A DNA stretch of 34,644 nt from Pseudomonadota bacterium (lineage in GTDB: Bacteria > Pseudomonadota > Alphaproteobacteria > Rhizobiales > JAKPQE01): assembly GCA_029572955.1 (NCBI GenBank), contig JAKPQE010000172.1, forward strand, positions 1 through 34,644, in the 5' to 3' direction. Positions within the stretch are counted from its first letter, which is position 1; each line of letters begins with the position of its first letter. The position numbers were made by a program, and so were the translations under genes. The notes under the pieces are model-generated. The model searched no databases. It saw only the letters and a program-made list of their open reading frames with translations, and was not told the origin of the DNA. Shown one piece after another: positions 17,684 through 27,178 of this stretch.

Positions 17684-19063
17684 GTGACGAAATCCGACGA
17701 GAATGGAACACCGGTTGTCCTCGACGATTCGTCGGAGCGCACCTTCCTGTTCCTGCAGACCCTCGCGACGCCGTTTTTCCGGCGTCTCGCGAAAAAGCTC
17801 GAGGCACGCGGCGCCAAGGTGCTCCGCATCAATCTGAATGGCGGCGACCTGCTGATGTGGGGCGGCGGCGGCATCAACTATCGTGGCACGTTCGCCGACT
17901 GGCTGCGTTTCCTTGCCGGGATCATGACGCGGGAGGCGGTCACCGACATCGTCTGCTTCGGCGACCAGCGCGCCTACCACCAGGCGGCCTTCCCGATCGC
18001 CGACCGGCTCGGCGTCGCGACCCACATCTTCGAGGAAGGCTATCTCCGTCCGCACTGGATCTCGCTCGAGCGCGGCGGCACCAACGCCAGCTCCTGCATC
18101 CCGCGCGAGCGCCACGCCATCGAGCGGATCGGCAGCGTCGAGCCCGACCTCACCGAACTGCCGAGCCGCGGCTCGTTCCTCTTCCGCATGCGCTGGGACT
18201 TCGCCTATCAGACGGCGCGCCTGCTGCTGTCGCCGGCCTATCCGAACCACGTCTACCACCGGCTCTGGCATCCGCTCGTCGAACTCGGCGGCTGGTCGAG
18301 GCGGGTCGTCCGTCTCGCCGCGACCTTCGGCCGGGCGAAGCGCCGGATCGCGCGCATTTGGGCGTCCGGCAAGCCCTACTATCTCTATCCGCTGCAGCTC
18401 GACAGCGACGCCTCGCTCCGCATCCACTCGGATTTCGGCAGCAACGCCGCCGCGGCCGAGACGATCATCGCCTCCTTCGCGACCCACGCGCCGGCCGGCA
18501 CCACCCTGCTCGTCAAGGTGCACCCGCTCGACAACGGCCTCGTCGACCGCGAACGGCAGATGCGGGCCATCGCCGGGCGGCACGGCGTCGCGGACCGGAT
18601 CGTCGTCGTCGACGGCGGCCACCTGCCCTCGCTGCTCGACCGGGCGCGAGGCGTCGTCCTCGTCAACAGCACGCTCGGCATGTCGGCGATCCTGCACGAC
18701 TGCCCGGTCAAGGTCACCGGCCGGGCGATCTACGATCTTCCGGACCTCACCTTCCAGGGATCGCTCGACGCGTTCTGGACCGACGGCCGCAAGCCCGACG
18801 CCGAGCTCGCCGCCGCGTTCTACCGGACGGTCGCCAACGTCACCCAGGTCCGCGGCGCGTTCTTCGAAGACGCGGCCATCGATCACGCCGTCGGCGGCGC
18901 GACCAGCCGGCTGCTCGCCGCCGACCCGCGGCCGATCCTGGTCGTCGGCGTCGCCTGCGGCCGGGGTATCGTCGAAGGCCGGCGCTACGAGGTCGAGCGC
19001 GAGGTCGCCGTCAAGGTGCTGCGCTCCGTCGCCGACCGGCGCGGCATCCGGCCGGCCGCCTGA
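17684..19063 (+). CDS. kpsS: Capsule polysaccharide export/linker protein KpsS
   Basis: Cytoplasmic Kdo transferase that in E. coli adds the first Kdo onto lyso-phosphatidylglycerol, after which KpsC extends the linker. The protein is 459 residues from the GTG at 17684. Recognisable features are FLFLQTLATPFFRRLAKKLE near the N-terminus, INLNGGDLLMWGG (49-61), the central FEEGYLRPHWISLERGG, the KpsC-related YLYPLQLDSDASLR, LVKVHPLDNG and LVNSTLGMSAI. The start is placed downstream of the CtrA box and promoter; an in-frame GTG at 17615 is an alternative but falls on the predicted transcript start. An SDR and a GNAT-type gene follow on the same strand at 131 and 41 bases, probably in one operon. 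Confidence 0.92.
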   Translation: MTKSDENGTPVVLDDSSERTFLFLQTLATPFFRRLAKKLEARGAKVLRINLNGGDLLMWGGGGINYRGTFADWLRFLAGIMTREAVTDIVCFGDQRAYHQAAFPIADRLGVATHIFEEGYLRPHWISLERGGTNASSCIPRERHAIERIGSVEPDLTELPSRGSFLFRMRWDFAYQTARLLLSPAYPNHVYHRLWHPLVELGGWSRRVVRLAATFGRAKRRIARIWASGKPYYLYPLQLDSDASLRIHSDFGSNAAAAETIIASFATHAPAGTTLLVKVHPLDNGLVDRERQMRAIAGRHGVADRIVVVDGGHLPSLLDRARGVVLVNSTLGMSAILHDCPVKVTGRAIYDLPDLTFQGSLDAFWTDGRKPDAELAAAFYRTVANVTQVRGAFFEDAAIDHAVGGATSRLLAADPRPILVVGVACGRGIVEGRRYEVEREVAVKVLRSVADRRGIRPAA

Positions 19064-19194
19064 TCGACGGCGCGCCTTGCGGCCGCCACCGGCCCGCCGG
19101 GCTTCGACCCGAAACAGCCAGTCCCCGCGCATTCCAATCGGCACGCCGATGCTCTAGAGCATGCCCGGTGCGGCGGAAACATGGAGACGACACC

Positions 19195-19959
19195 ATGACG
19201 ACAGTGCTGATCACCGGGGCATCGAGCGGCATCGGGGCCGCCGTGGCGCGCCACTACGCCGGGCCGGAGCGCCGGCTCCTGCTCGTCGGGCGCAACGCCG
19301 ACCGGCTCGCCGGCGTTGCCGACGCCTGCCGCGAACGCGGCGCCGAGCCCGCCATCGTTCAGGCCGACCTTGCCGATATCGACCGGGCGCTGGCACGGAT
19401 CTCCGAGGAACTGGCCGGCGGCGCACCGGACATCGCGGTGCTGTCGGCCGGCATCGGCGACATGCCGCGCTCGCCGGGCGAACTGGAAACGCGGGAACTC
19501 GCCATACGCGTCGGGCTGACCAACTACGTCGCGACGAGCGCCCTTTCGACACTCGTCGCCGAAGCCATGGCGCGCCGGGGCAGCGGCCGGATCGCCATCA
19601 TCGGCTCCGTCGCCGGCTTCTTTCCCCTGCCGATGTCGCCGAGCTATTCGGGCACCAAGGCGGGCCTGGAGACCTTCGCCCACGCCCAGCGGATCGCGCT
19701 GGCGCCGCGCGGCGTGCACGTGATGTATGTGGCACCCGGCTTCGTCGACACGCCGATGAGCCGGCGGCTCGACTGCCCGAAGCCCCTGCTCGTCACCGCC
19801 GAGAAGATGGCGGCGCGGATCGCCGACAGCCTGGAGCGGGGCAAGCCGCAGCTGGTGATGCCGGCGCCGTTCGGCTGGCTGCGCGGGCTCAGCGGCCTGT
19901 TGCCACGGCCGGTGCTCGACCGCATCCTCAGGGCGCAGAAGGTCTACGTCAACGAGTGA
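19195..19959 (+). CDS. SDR family oxidoreductase (RkpH-like; possible 3-keto-sphinganine-type reductase)
   Basis: Short-chain dehydrogenase of 254 residues with the cofactor loop TGASSGIG (7-14) and catalytic Ser138, Tyr151 and Lys155 (in YSGTK). The usual NNAG is replaced by LSAGIG. After the SDR core comes a hydrophobic C-terminal tail (LVMPAPFGWLRGLSGLLPRPVLDRIL), which could associate with the membrane. Such a tail, and the lack of the usual FabG-like C-terminus, are reminiscent of RkpH and of 3-ketodihydrosphingosine reductases. The context supports a lipid substrate: kpsS is upstream and an acyltransferase-like gene starts 41 bases downstream. The start has GGAGACGACACC before the ATG. 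Reduction of a beta-keto amino lipid made by the oxoamine synthase is a reasonable inference, not proven. Confidence 0.83.
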   Translation: MTTVLITGASSGIGAAVARHYAGPERRLLLVGRNADRLAGVADACRERGAEPAIVQADLADIDRALARISEELAGGAPDIAVLSAGIGDMPRSPGELETRELAIRVGLTNYVATSALSTLVAEAMARRGSGRIAIIGSVAGFFPLPMSPSYSGTKAGLETFAHAQRIALAPRGVHVMYVAPGFVDTPMSRRLDCPKPLLVTAEKMAARIADSLERGKPQLVMPAPFGWLRGLSGLLPRPVLDRILRAQKVYVNE

Positions 19960-20000
19960 GCGCCGCGCGACCGCCACCATCACCTGACCGGAGCCAAGGC

Positions 20001-21143
20001 ATGACGCAGTCCGACATCGCGGTCCGACGGGTCGAGACGAAGGCCGATTTCCGGCAGTTCATCCGCCTGCCGCGCGAGATCTATGCCGGCATGCCCGGTT
20101 TCTCGCCGCGCCTCGACATGGAACAGGCCGGGCTGCTCGACAGGAAGAAGGCGCCGTTCTTCACGCACGGACGGGCCGAGTACTGGCTGGCCTTTCGCGG
20201 CGGCCGGCCGGTCGGCCGCATCTCGGCGCAGATCGACGACCTCGTCGCCGAATATCAGGACGAGCCCTACGGCATGTTCGGCTGCCTCGACGCGGTCGAC
20301 GACCCGGCGGTCGTCGGCGCCCTTGTCGCCGCCGCCGAGGCGTGGCTGAGGTCCGAGGGCCAGAGCCGCGTGCGCGGGCCGTTCTCGCCGACGATCAACG
20401 ACGAATGCGGGCTTCTCGTCGAGGGCCAGGAGGCACCGGCCTCGACCATGCTGAACTGGGCGCCGGCCTATCTCGCCGGCCATCTTGCGGCGCACGGCTA
20501 CGGCGTCGCCAAGAAGCTCGTCAACTACCGCATGGCGCTCAGCCGGAACCGCGACCACGACCATGCCGGCGCGCTGCGCAAGCGCCGGCGGCCGACCGAC
20601 CTCACCCTGCGCGCGCTCGACCGCAAGAACCTGGCGGCGGACGGCGAACTCATTCGCCGGATCTACAACGACGCCTGGGCCGGCAACTGGGGCTTCGTGC
20701 CGATCACCGAGGCCGAGATGAGCCACACGGTCAAGGAACTCGGTCCGCTGCTGCTCGACGGCTGGGGCGTCTTTGCCGAGTATCGCGGCGAGACCGTCGG
20801 CTGCGCCCTGATCGTGCCCAATCTTTCCGAGATCTCGGCCGATCTCGGCGGGCGCCTGCTGCCGTTCAACTGGATCAAATTCCTCTATCGGGCGCTGCGC
20901 CGGCGCTACCGCTCGGGCCGGGTCATCCTGCTCGGCGTGCGTTCCGCGACGCGCGGCACCATACTCGCCGCGAGCCTGCCGCTGATCATGATCGACGAGC
21001 TTTTCAACCGCAGTCACGCCTGGTCGTTCGTCGACATCGAGATGGGCTGGGTGCTCGAGGACAACCGGGCGATCGCCGCGATCATCGAGCGGGTCGGCGG
21101 CAAGGTCGACCGCACCTTCGCGCTTTTCGAAAAGGCGCTGTGA
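20001..21143 (+). CDS. GNAT-superfamily acyltransferase-like protein (YghO/bacterial ceramide synthase-like candidate)
   Basis: A 380-residue cytoplasmic protein, about twice the length of a single GNAT domain. The N-terminal half contains IRLPREIYAGMPGFSPRLD and RGPFSPTINDECGLLVEG. The C-terminal half contains an acyl-CoA N-acyltransferase-like region (IYNDAWAGNWGFVPITEAEM, VILLGVRSATRG, VDIEMGWVLEDNRAIAAIIE). WxLEDN followed by an arginine/alanine helix is typical of this long family, which I relate to E. coli YghO and to the N-acyltransferase reported as ceramide synthase in Caulobacter. That link is from memory and needs checking. Its operon partners kpsS and an SDR suggest N-acylation of an amino lipid for the capsule linker. 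It ends tail-to-tail with rmlA, 18 bases away. The ATG follows GGAGCCAAGGC. Confidence 0.75.
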   Translation: MTQSDIAVRRVETKADFRQFIRLPREIYAGMPGFSPRLDMEQAGLLDRKKAPFFTHGRAEYWLAFRGGRPVGRISAQIDDLVAEYQDEPYGMFGCLDAVDDPAVVGALVAAAEAWLRSEGQSRVRGPFSPTINDECGLLVEGQEAPASTMLNWAPAYLAGHLAAHGYGVAKKLVNYRMALSRNRDHDHAGALRKRRRPTDLTLRALDRKNLAADGELIRRIYNDAWAGNWGFVPITEAEMSHTVKELGPLLLDGWGVFAEYRGETVGCALIVPNLSEISADLGGRLLPFNWIKFLYRALRRRYRSGRVILLGVRSATRGTILAASLPLIMIDELFNRSHAWSFVDIEMGWVLEDNRAIAAIIERVGGKVDRTFALFEKAL

Positions 21144-21161
21144 CGCTCTGCGCAGCGCGCC

Positions 21162-22049
21162 TCAGCCGTCGTCGACGTCCGGCGCGAGATCGGCGATGCG
21201 CAGGAGGAAGCGGCCGTATTCGGTCTTGTCGAACATGTGGCCGCGGGCAATCAGCTGGTCGCGGTCGATGAAGCCGTTCTGGAAGGCGATCTCCTCGAGG
21301 CAGCCGATCTGCAGTCCCTGCCGGTGCTGGATGGTGCGCACGAACTCGGCCGCCTCGAGCAGGCTTTCGTGGGTGCCGGTATCGAGCCAGGCATGACCGC
21401 GCGACAGGCGCTCGACGTCGAGATTGCCGAGTTCGAGATAGATCCGGTTGATGTCGGTGATCTCGAGTTCGCCGCGCTCGGAGGGCTCCAGTCCGGCGGC
21501 GAAATCGAGCACCCGGTTGTCGTAGAGATAGAGGCCGGTGACGGCCCAGTTCGATTCCGGCGCCTCCGGCTTTTCGAGGATGCGCAGCGGCCGGCCGCTG
21601 CGGTCGAGGGTGACGACGCCGTAGCGTTCGGGATGATCGACCCGGTAGGCGAAGATGGTGGCGCCGCGCGAGGTCTCCCGCGCCTTGCGCAGGGTGCGGG
21701 CAAGGCCGGCGCCGAAGAAGAGATTGTCGCCGAGGATGAGGGCGACGTCGTCGCTGCCGATGAATTCGCGGCCGATGAGGAACGCCTGGGCGAGGCCCTC
21801 GGGCCGCTCCTGAATGGCGTAGGAAAAGGAAATGCCGAACTGCGAGCCGTCGCCGAGCAGGCGCCGGTAATTGTCGACATAGTCGGGCGAGGAGATGACG
21901 AGGATCTCGTCGATGCCGGCCAGCATCAGCACCGAGATCGGGTAGTAGATCATCGGCTTGTCGTAGACCGGCAGGAGCTGCTTGTTGATGGCGAGGGTCG
22001 CCGGATGAAGCCGGGTGCCGTTGCCGCCGGCCAGTACGATGCCCTTCAT
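21162..22049 (-). CDS. rmlA: Glucose-1-phosphate thymidylyltransferase
   Basis: Cytoplasmic first step of dTDP-deoxysugar synthesis: glucose-1-phosphate plus dTTP gives dTDP-glucose (EC 2.7.7.24). The 295-residue length is exactly that of the short RmlA class. The N-terminus [19 protein letters not shown] is the nucleotide-binding signature, followed by [52 protein letters not shown] and [14 protein letters not shown]. All are diagnostic. It overlaps rmlD by four bases (ATGA), so the two are coupled. It is last in the leftward rmlB-rmlD-rmlA unit and feeds the polysaccharide pathway. Confidence 0.97.
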   Translation of the reverse strand: MKGIVLAGGNGTRLHPATLAINKQLLPVYDKPMIYYPISVLMLAGIDEILVISSPDYVDNYRRLLGDGSQFGISFSYAIQERPEGLAQAFLIGREFIGSDDVALILGDNLFFGAGLARTLRKARETSRGATIFAYRVDHPERYGVVTLDRSGRPLRILEKPEAPESNWAVTGLYLYDNRVLDFAAGLEPSERGELEITDINRIYLELGNLDVERLSRGHAWLDTGTHESLLEAAEFVRTIQHRQGLQIGCLEEIAFQNGFIDRDQLIARGHMFDKTEYGRFLLRIADLAPDVDDG

Positions 22050-22981
22050 GATGCGCCCCTTTCGGATTGTTCGGCCGCACCGGCATCGCCGACGAGGCGA
22101 TCGATCACCGCCGCGAGGGCGACATGCCAGTCGGTCTGCCCGATGCCGTATACGGCGGCGATGCGGCGATTGTCGAGGACGGAGCGGCGCGGCCGCCGCG
22201 CCGCGGCGCCGAACTCGGCGCTGGTGACCGGAACGACGCGGGCAGCGGGGCCGCCACGCGCCGCCGAGAGACGGAAAATCTCCCCGGCAAAGCCGGCCCA
22301 GCTGACCGCCCCGGCGCCGGAGAAATGGAACGTCCCGAAAAGCTCGGCATTGCCCGGCTCGGCGACGAGCCGGCGGGCGATCGTCGCGATCGCGCGGGCG
22401 ATGTCGGCGGCCGCCGTCGGCGAGCCGGTCTGATCGTCGACGACACGGATTTCGTCGCGCTCGGCGGCAAGGCCGAGCATGGTGCGCACGAAATTGCGGC
22501 CATGAGCGGAATAGACCCAGCTCGTGCGCAGGACGACATGGGCGCCCGTCGCGGCGCGCACCGCCGCCTCGCCGGCGAGCTTGGAGGCGCCATAGCGGTT
22601 GAGCGGCGCCGGCGGGTCGTCCTCGCGGCAGGGCCGCTCGGCCGTACCGTCGAAGACGTAGTCGGTCGAGAGCTGGATGACCGGAACGCCGAGGCGCGCC
22701 GCCGCCTCGGCAACGAGGCCGGCGCCCCTGCCGTTCACCCTTTCGGCGAGATCGGCCATGTCCTCGGCGGCATCGACGGCGGTGAAGGCGGCGGCGTTGA
22801 CGATGATGTCGGGGGCAGGCTCCGCCATGCGCGCGACGGGAACGAGGTCGGTCGCAAGGTCGATCTCCGGCCGGCCGATAGCGACGACATCGGCGATCTC
22901 GCCGGGCAGCTCCCGGAGCGCCCGGGCGACCTGGCCGTCGCGGCCGACGACGAGGATGCGCGGGTGCCCGTCACTCGGCAT
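22046..22981 (-). CDS. rmlD: dTDP-4-dehydrorhamnose reductase
   Basis: NAD(P)H-dependent final step to dTDP-L-rhamnose (EC 1.1.1.133 type), an extended SDR of 311 residues. It shows [14 protein letters not shown] (cofactor loop), [21 protein letters not shown], the YGASK active-site Tyr/Lys, [18 protein letters not shown] and [14 protein letters not shown], all family markers. The start [13 protein letters not shown] is chosen because it places the Rossmann loop at the expected position; its codon overlaps the end of rmlB. The gene order is rmlB-rmlD-rmlA without rmlC, so the 3,5-epimerase must be encoded elsewhere if the product is rhamnose. Confidence 0.95.
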   Translation of the reverse strand: MPSDGHPRILVVGRDGQVARALRELPGEIADVVAIGRPEIDLATDLVPVARMAEPAPDIIVNAAAFTAVDAAEDMADLAERVNGRGAGLVAEAAARLGVPVIQLSTDYVFDGTAERPCREDDPPAPLNRYGASKLAGEAAVRAATGAHVVLRTSWVYSAHGRNFVRTMLGLAAERDEIRVVDDQTGSPTAAADIARAIATIARRLVAEPGNAELFGTFHFSGAGAVSWAGFAGEIFRLSAARGGPAARVVPVTSAEFGAAARRPRRSVLDNRRIAAVYGIGQTDWHVALAAVIDRLVGDAGAAEQSERGAS

Positions 22982-24038
22982 CGCCAGCCCCGTCGATGAG
23001 CCCGAGACGCTCGCCGGCATAGGCGGTCTCGCGCAGCGGCCGCCACCACCAGTCATTGTCGCGATACCAGCGCACGGTCTTCTCGAGGCCGCTCTCGAAG
23101 CTCTCCCTCGGCCGCCAGCCGAGTTCGGTCTCGATCTTCGTCGGATCGATGGCGTAGCGCCGGTCGTGGCCGGGACGGTCGGGGACGTGGGTGATCAGAT
23201 CGCCGTGCGGCCGGCCGGCCGGCGCGATGTCGTCGAGGATGGCGCAGATGCGGCGGACGACCTCGATGTTGGTGCGCTCGGCGCGGGCGCCGACATTGTA
23301 GGTCTCGCCGATGCGGCCGCGGGTCAGGATGGCGTGGAGCGCCCGGGCGTGGTCCTCGACGTGGAGCCAGTCGCGGACATTGCCGCCATCGCCATAGACC
23401 GGCAGCGGCTCGCCGGCGAGGCCCTTCAGGACGACCAGCGGGATCAGCTTCTCGGGGAACTGGTAGGGACCGAAATTGTTGGAACAGTTGGAGATCAGCA
23501 CCGGCAGGCCGTAGGTGCGGTGCCAGGCCGCGGCGAGGTGGTCGGCGGCGGCCTTCGAGGCCGAATAGGGCGAGGACGGGTCGTAGCGGCTCGTCTCGGC
23601 AAAGGCGCCGGTCGGCCCGAGGGCCCCGTAGACCTCGTCGGTCGAGACGTGGAGGAAGCGGAACGCCGCGCGCTCGGCCGATGCAAGGCGCGACCAGTAA
23701 TGCCGGGCGACCTCGAGCAGCGCGAAGGTGCCGACGACGTTGGTGGCGATGAACGGCGCCGCGCCGGTGATCGAGCGGTCGACATGGCTCTCGGCGGCAA
23801 GGTGCAGGACGGCGGTCGGGCGAAACGTGGCAAAGGCCTCGGCGAGGGCGTCGAAATCGCCGATGTCGGCCTTCAGGAACCGGTAGTTGGGCGCGGCAGC
23901 GATGTCGCGAAGGGACTCGAGCCGGCCGGCATAGGTCAGCTTGTCGACATTGAGGACTTCGGCGCCGACCTCGCCGACGAGATGGCGGCAAAGCACCGAT
24001 CCGATGAAGCCGGCCCCGCCCGTAACCAGTAGACGCAA
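22971..24038 (-). CDS. rmlB: dTDP-glucose 4,6-dehydratase
   Basis: NAD-dependent conversion of dTDP-glucose to dTDP-4-keto-6-deoxyglucose (EC 4.2.1.46), cytoplasmic. The 355 residues begin, from a TTG codon, with [14 protein letters not shown], the exact position of this motif in the family. Further markers are [19 protein letters not shown], the catalytic [43 protein letters not shown] and [11 protein letters not shown]. The TTG is preceded by GGGAGCGGAAG; an upstream in-frame ATG at 24101 would add 21 atypical residues. The end overlaps the rmlD start by 11 bases. A 94-base gap separates it from the proline-rich protein gene upstream, so one transcript is likely. Confidence 0.95.
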   Translation of the reverse strand: MRLLVTGGAGFIGSVLCRHLVGEVGAEVLNVDKLTYAGRLESLRDIAAAPNYRFLKADIGDFDALAEAFATFRPTAVLHLAAESHVDRSITGAAPFIATNVVGTFALLEVARHYWSRLASAERAAFRFLHVSTDEVYGALGPTGAFAETSRYDPSSPYSASKAAADHLAAAWHRTYGLPVLISNCSNNFGPYQFPEKLIPLVVLKGLAGEPLPVYGDGGNVRDWLHVEDHARALHAILTRGRIGETYNVGARAERTNIEVVRRICAILDDIAPAGRPHGDLITHVPDRPGHDRRYAIDPTKIETELGWRPRESFESGLEKTVRWYRDNDWWWRPLRETAYAGERLGLIDGAGDAE

Positions 24039-24132
24039 TGGACTTCCGCTCCCGTTCGCGGCGCGCCGCTTCGCTCTCGTCGAGGACCTTCTATAGCACA
24101 TCCGCGACGCGCGGGTCGGCGTGGCGGCGCGC

Positions 24133-25743
24133 TCATCCGCCCTTCGGGGCGAAGGTCCGCGCCACCTCCGGCGGCCAGGGCACGACCACGGCACGGCGCT
24201 CGCCGCCGTCGTAGATCAGGCCGAATTCCAGCGCCTCGGCCCGGGCGAGGCTATCGAGCGCTTCGCGGGTCTTCGCGCCGGCGCCGGGAAAGCCGAAGAT
24301 AACGTGATTGAACCCGACCGGGATGGTCATGCCTTCCTTCGACAGGTCGGCATCGACGTCGACGCCGAGCGGGCGCGGGAAGGCGTATTGCAGGATCTGG
24401 CCGCGGGTCGCGGCGATCTGCATGACGATGACGTTGGTCGCCTCGAGATTGGCCTCGCGCGTCGCCTCGACGCTGATATCGGCGACGAGGCCGAGATCGG
24501 GCACCATGAGGCGGCCGGTGAACAGGACCTTCGCGTCGTCGCCGTTGGTGCCGAGCGACGGTCGCCAGACGATCGTGCCGGTGACGATGTCGCGCGGCGC
24601 CTGCCGTTCGCCGGCGGTATAGGCGACGACGTTGGCGCCGCCCGGCGCATCGGCCGTGACATAGCTTCGCCACCAGGCACCGCCGCCGAGGCCCTTGCCG
24701 GCAGCATTATCGGCGGGGCGATCGAGGATCGGCGCCGTCGAGCCCGGCATGCCGCCGCCGCTCAGCCAGCGCGCCGGCGCCTCGAAGGCGCCGCTCCAGA
24801 GCAGACCGCCGATGACGAGGAGGGCCCCGACGAGCACCGCGGCGGAGGTGCGGACGATCGATGCGTCCGGTTCGTCGGCGTCCGGATCGATATGGACGAG
24901 TTCGTTGAGGAGTTCGGCATCCTCGAGCGGTTCGTCGTCGAAGGAGAACGGGTCGGCGGACACTTCTTGCGCTGCCGGCGCCGGCGTCGGCGCGGGTGCG
25001 GGCGGCGTGAGTGGCTGAGCGCTCTCCGGCGCCGGGTCCCTGGCCAAAGGTGCCGCCGCCGGTACTGGCGGTGCGGGCGGTGCGGGTGCCGGCTCGACCA
25101 CCGTTGCGGGCGGCGGTGATGCGGGGCTTGCCGGCATCGGCGAAACGGACGGCGGCGGCGGGGGCGCGTCGGCGGTCGCGGGCGCGCGCTCCGGCACCGC
25201 GACAGGTGGCTCGGGACGGGCGACAGGCGGGGGAACGACAGGCAGGGCAGCGACGGGCGGGGCAGCGACGGGCGGGGCAGCAACGGGCGGAGGCGCAACC
25301 GGCAGCGGGCCGGCAGCGGGCTTTTCAGCCGGCGCGGGCGCCTCGGCGCCGGCCGGGGGCGGCGACGGTTCGTCGGCGTCCGGCGGAATCTGCCCGGTCC
25401 TATCGGCAGGTCGCCCGTGGCGGTCACCGGGCATCGATTCGATTGCCGGCGAAACCGGTCCGGCGTCGGGAATCGGGGCGGGTGGCGGCGGCGTCTCGTC
25501 GGCGCCGACAGACTCGTCCGCCGGCCCGAGATCGTATCGTCCCTCGATTTCCTCGATGGCCGCCTGAAGCAGTTGCCTTTGTGCAACGCCCTCGGGGGAA
25601 TCAACCGCCACGCCGATCCGCTTCAGGTGCTCCAGGAGGGCCGTCGTCGCCCTGTCATATACAACCGCACGCTCGTCGGGACTTCTTGCCGCAGCACGCA
25701 CAATCGCGTTTTCGATGACGGTATAAAAAAGATTATTTTCCAA
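24133..25743 (-). CDS. Proline-rich bitopic membrane protein of unknown function
   Basis: A 536-residue protein I do not recognise as a named family. The order is: an N-terminal helical cytoplasmic domain (about 1-70), a very long Pro/Ala linker (about 84-258) with a PPVAA tandem repeat at 152-166 and looser copies to about 176, an acidic patch (about 263-295), one membrane helix (about 299-317), and a C-terminal extracytoplasmic domain (about 345-536, rich in beta-like segments such as [12 protein letters not shown] and HVIFGFPG). The N-terminal block resembles N-terminal domains I have seen in other rhizobial proteins. The start is TTG with a strong GGGGGGAAG site. It heads the leftward unit containing rmlBDA and diverges from the export-protein gene, so a role in envelope polysaccharide assembly or its scaffolding is plausible. 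Function unproven. Confidence 0.78.
   Translation of the reverse strand: MENNLFYTVIENAIVRAAARSPDERAVVYDRATTALLEHLKRIGVAVDSPEGVAQRQLLQAAIEEIEGRYDLGPADESVGADETPPPPAPIPDAGPVSPAIESMPGDRHGRPADRTGQIPPDADEPSPPPAGAEAPAPAEKPAAGPLPVAPPPVAAPPVAAPPVAALPVVPPPVARPEPPVAVPERAPATADAPPPPPSVSPMPASPASPPPATVVEPAPAPPAPPVPAAAPLARDPAPESAQPLTPPAPAPTPAPAAQEVSADPFSFDDEPLEDAELLNELVHIDPDADEPDASIVRTSAAVLVGALLVIGGLLWSGAFEAPARWLSGGGMPGSTAPILDRPADNAAGKGLGGGAWWRSYVTADAPGGANVVAYTAGERQAPRDIVTGTIVWRPSLGTNGDDAKVLFTGRLMVPDLGLVADISVEATREANLEATNVIVMQIAATRGQILQYAFPRPLGVDVDADLSKEGMTIPVGFNHVIFGFPGAGAKTREALDSLARAEALEFGLIYDGGERRAVVVPWPPEVARTFAPKGG
25246..25290. repeat. Three 15-bp tandem repeats in the proline-rich gene
   Basis: GGCAGCGACGGGCGG is repeated at 25246-25260, 25261-25275 and 25276-25290, the last with one change. 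On the coding strand each adds about five residues of the PPVAA type. Near-identity at DNA level suggests recent slippage and possible length variation between strains. Confidence 0.85.
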
Positions 25744-25791
25744 TGACTTCCCCCCTGCACCGAGAATCGCTCAACAGGCCATTACGCTTCA

Positions 25792-25802
25792 TTAACCATA
25801 AT
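25792..25802 (+). promoter_or_regulatory. CtrA-like half-site overlapping a possible -10 box before the OPX gene
   Basis: TTAACCAT (25792-25799) resembles one half of the CtrA box. CATAAT (25797-25802) matches five of six positions of a -10 element. No good -35 was found 16-18 bases upstream. The site lies about 100 bases before the TTG start of the export lipoprotein, in the spacer shared with the divergent proline-rich gene. Confidence 0.33.
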
Positions 25803-25903
25803 GCCCCCCAAATCCCCGAGCTGATGTTTCGCTCCCTGGCCCGTTGGCTTCGCAACGGACAACGCAGTGGGCTCAGCTAGGCCGAAGCGGACGGGAGGCT
25901 TTC

Positions 25904-27070
25904 TTGTTCGGTAGAGTAGCAGCGATCGCGATTGCGGCAACGCTGTGCGCATGCAGCGCCATGCCGTCGTCCGGGCCGTCGGCCGGGGCGATCGGTGGTG
26001 CGTCCACTGTCGAGACCAAGCTGCCCTATAACGTGATCGATCTCAACCCCGAATCGGTCGAGGTCCTTTCCCGCAGCCGAGACGGGAGTCTTGCCGGTCA
26101 CTTCTCCGACAAGCGCCCCTCGCCCCGCCAGACGCTCGGCGTCGGCGATGTCATTCGCGTCGCGATCTTCGAGGCGGGCCCGGGCGGCCTGTTCTCGACC
26201 TCCAACGGCTCGATCGGCGGCGGCACCAAGAATGTCGAACTGCCGCCGCAGGTGGTCGGACCGGACGGCACGATCAGCGTTCCCTATGCCGGGCGGATCA
26301 AGGTCGCGGGCCGCTCGACCCAGCAGGTCGAGGCCAGCATCGTCGAACGGCTGCGCGATCAGGCGATCGAGCCGCAGGCTCTCGTGACGATCGAAAAGGG
26401 CCGCTCCAACCTCGCGACCGTGACCGGCGAAGTCGGCTCGCCCGGGCGCGTCGAGCTGTCGCCGAAGGGCGACCGGCTGCTCGACGTGCTGGCGACGGCC
26501 GGCGGTACGCGCGGCGAGCCGGGCGACATCTTCGTGCAGATGACGCGCCGCAAGGCGACGGCCGAGGTGCCGTTCCAGGCGATCCTCGAACACACCGGCG
26601 AGAACATCTACGTCTGGCCGGACGACACGATCGTCGTCTACAAGGACCCGCAGAGCTTCACCGCCCTCGGCGCGTCGGGCAAGTCGGGCAACTTCCCGTT
26701 CAAGTACGAGAGCACGACGCTGGCCGAGGCGATCGCCGCGGCCTCCGGGCTCAACGACGCCCGCGCCGATCCGGCGGGCATCTTCGTCTACCGCCAGGAA
26801 GACATCGAGACGGTGCGTGCGCTGCGCCCGGATGCGGAGATCGTCGGCGAGGCCGGCGGCAAGGCGCCGGTGGTCTACCGGCTCAACCTTCGCGATCCGC
26901 AGGGCATCTTCTTTGCCGGCCGCGTGCACATCCGCAACAAGGACGTCGTCTACGTCGCCAATGCGGAATCGGCGCAGCTGATGAAGTTCCTCGGCATGGT
27001 CGCGCAGGTCGCCAGCGCGGTGAACGGCGGCGTCACCGTCGTCGACCGGACAAGCAATCTCGACGACTGA
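25904..27070 (+). CDS. Polysaccharide biosynthesis/export (OPX) lipoprotein, Wza/KpsD-like
   Basis: Outer-membrane or periplasmic channel component for capsule export, 388 residues. From a TTG start with CGGGAGG seven bases before it, the N-terminus is a short signal peptide with a lipobox LCAC; C17 would be lipidated. The Poly_export domain follows (about 76-165; TLGVGDVIRVAIFEAG, GTISVPYAGRIKVAG), then an SLBB domain (about 168-230; ATVTGEVGSPGRVELSP). A second SLBB-like part (FPFKYESTTLAEAIAAASGL) comes later, and KDVVYVANAESAQLMKFL lies near the end. Length is close to Wza and shorter than E. coli KpsD. The frame is open back to a TTG at 25844, but that would bury the signal peptide. Followed at 108 bases by kpsM, it heads the export operon. 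Confidence 0.92.
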   Translation: MFGRVAAIAIAATLCACSAMPSSGPSAGAIGGASTVETKLPYNVIDLNPESVEVLSRSRDGSLAGHFSDKRPSPRQTLGVGDVIRVAIFEAGPGGLFSTSNGSIGGGTKNVELPPQVVGPDGTISVPYAGRIKVAGRSTQQVEASIVERLRDQAIEPQALVTIEKGRSNLATVTGEVGSPGRVELSPKGDRLLDVLATAGGTRGEPGDIFVQMTRRKATAEVPFQAILEHTGENIYVWPDDTIVVYKDPQSFTALGASGKSGNFPFKYESTTLAEAIAAASGLNDARADPAGIFVYRQEDIETVRALRPDAEIVGEAGGKAPVVYRLNLRDPQGIFFAGRVHIRNKDVVYVANAESAQLMKFLGMVAQVASAVNGGVTVVDRTSNLDD

Positions 27071-27178
27071 ACCGGATCGAGCGTGGCCGCTGCGTATCGC
27101 GGCCGCTGAGTGCAGTGACCGGCAGCGGTCGGAACCCCCGGCTGGTTCCCGGCGCTACAAGGCAAGGCCTCGAGGCCA

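Noticed and set aside
25781-25796. Second full CtrA box before the export lipoprotein gene
   Set aside because: Only the right half (TTAACC) is good; the left half at the proper spacing reads ATTA, so it is kept only as a half-site.
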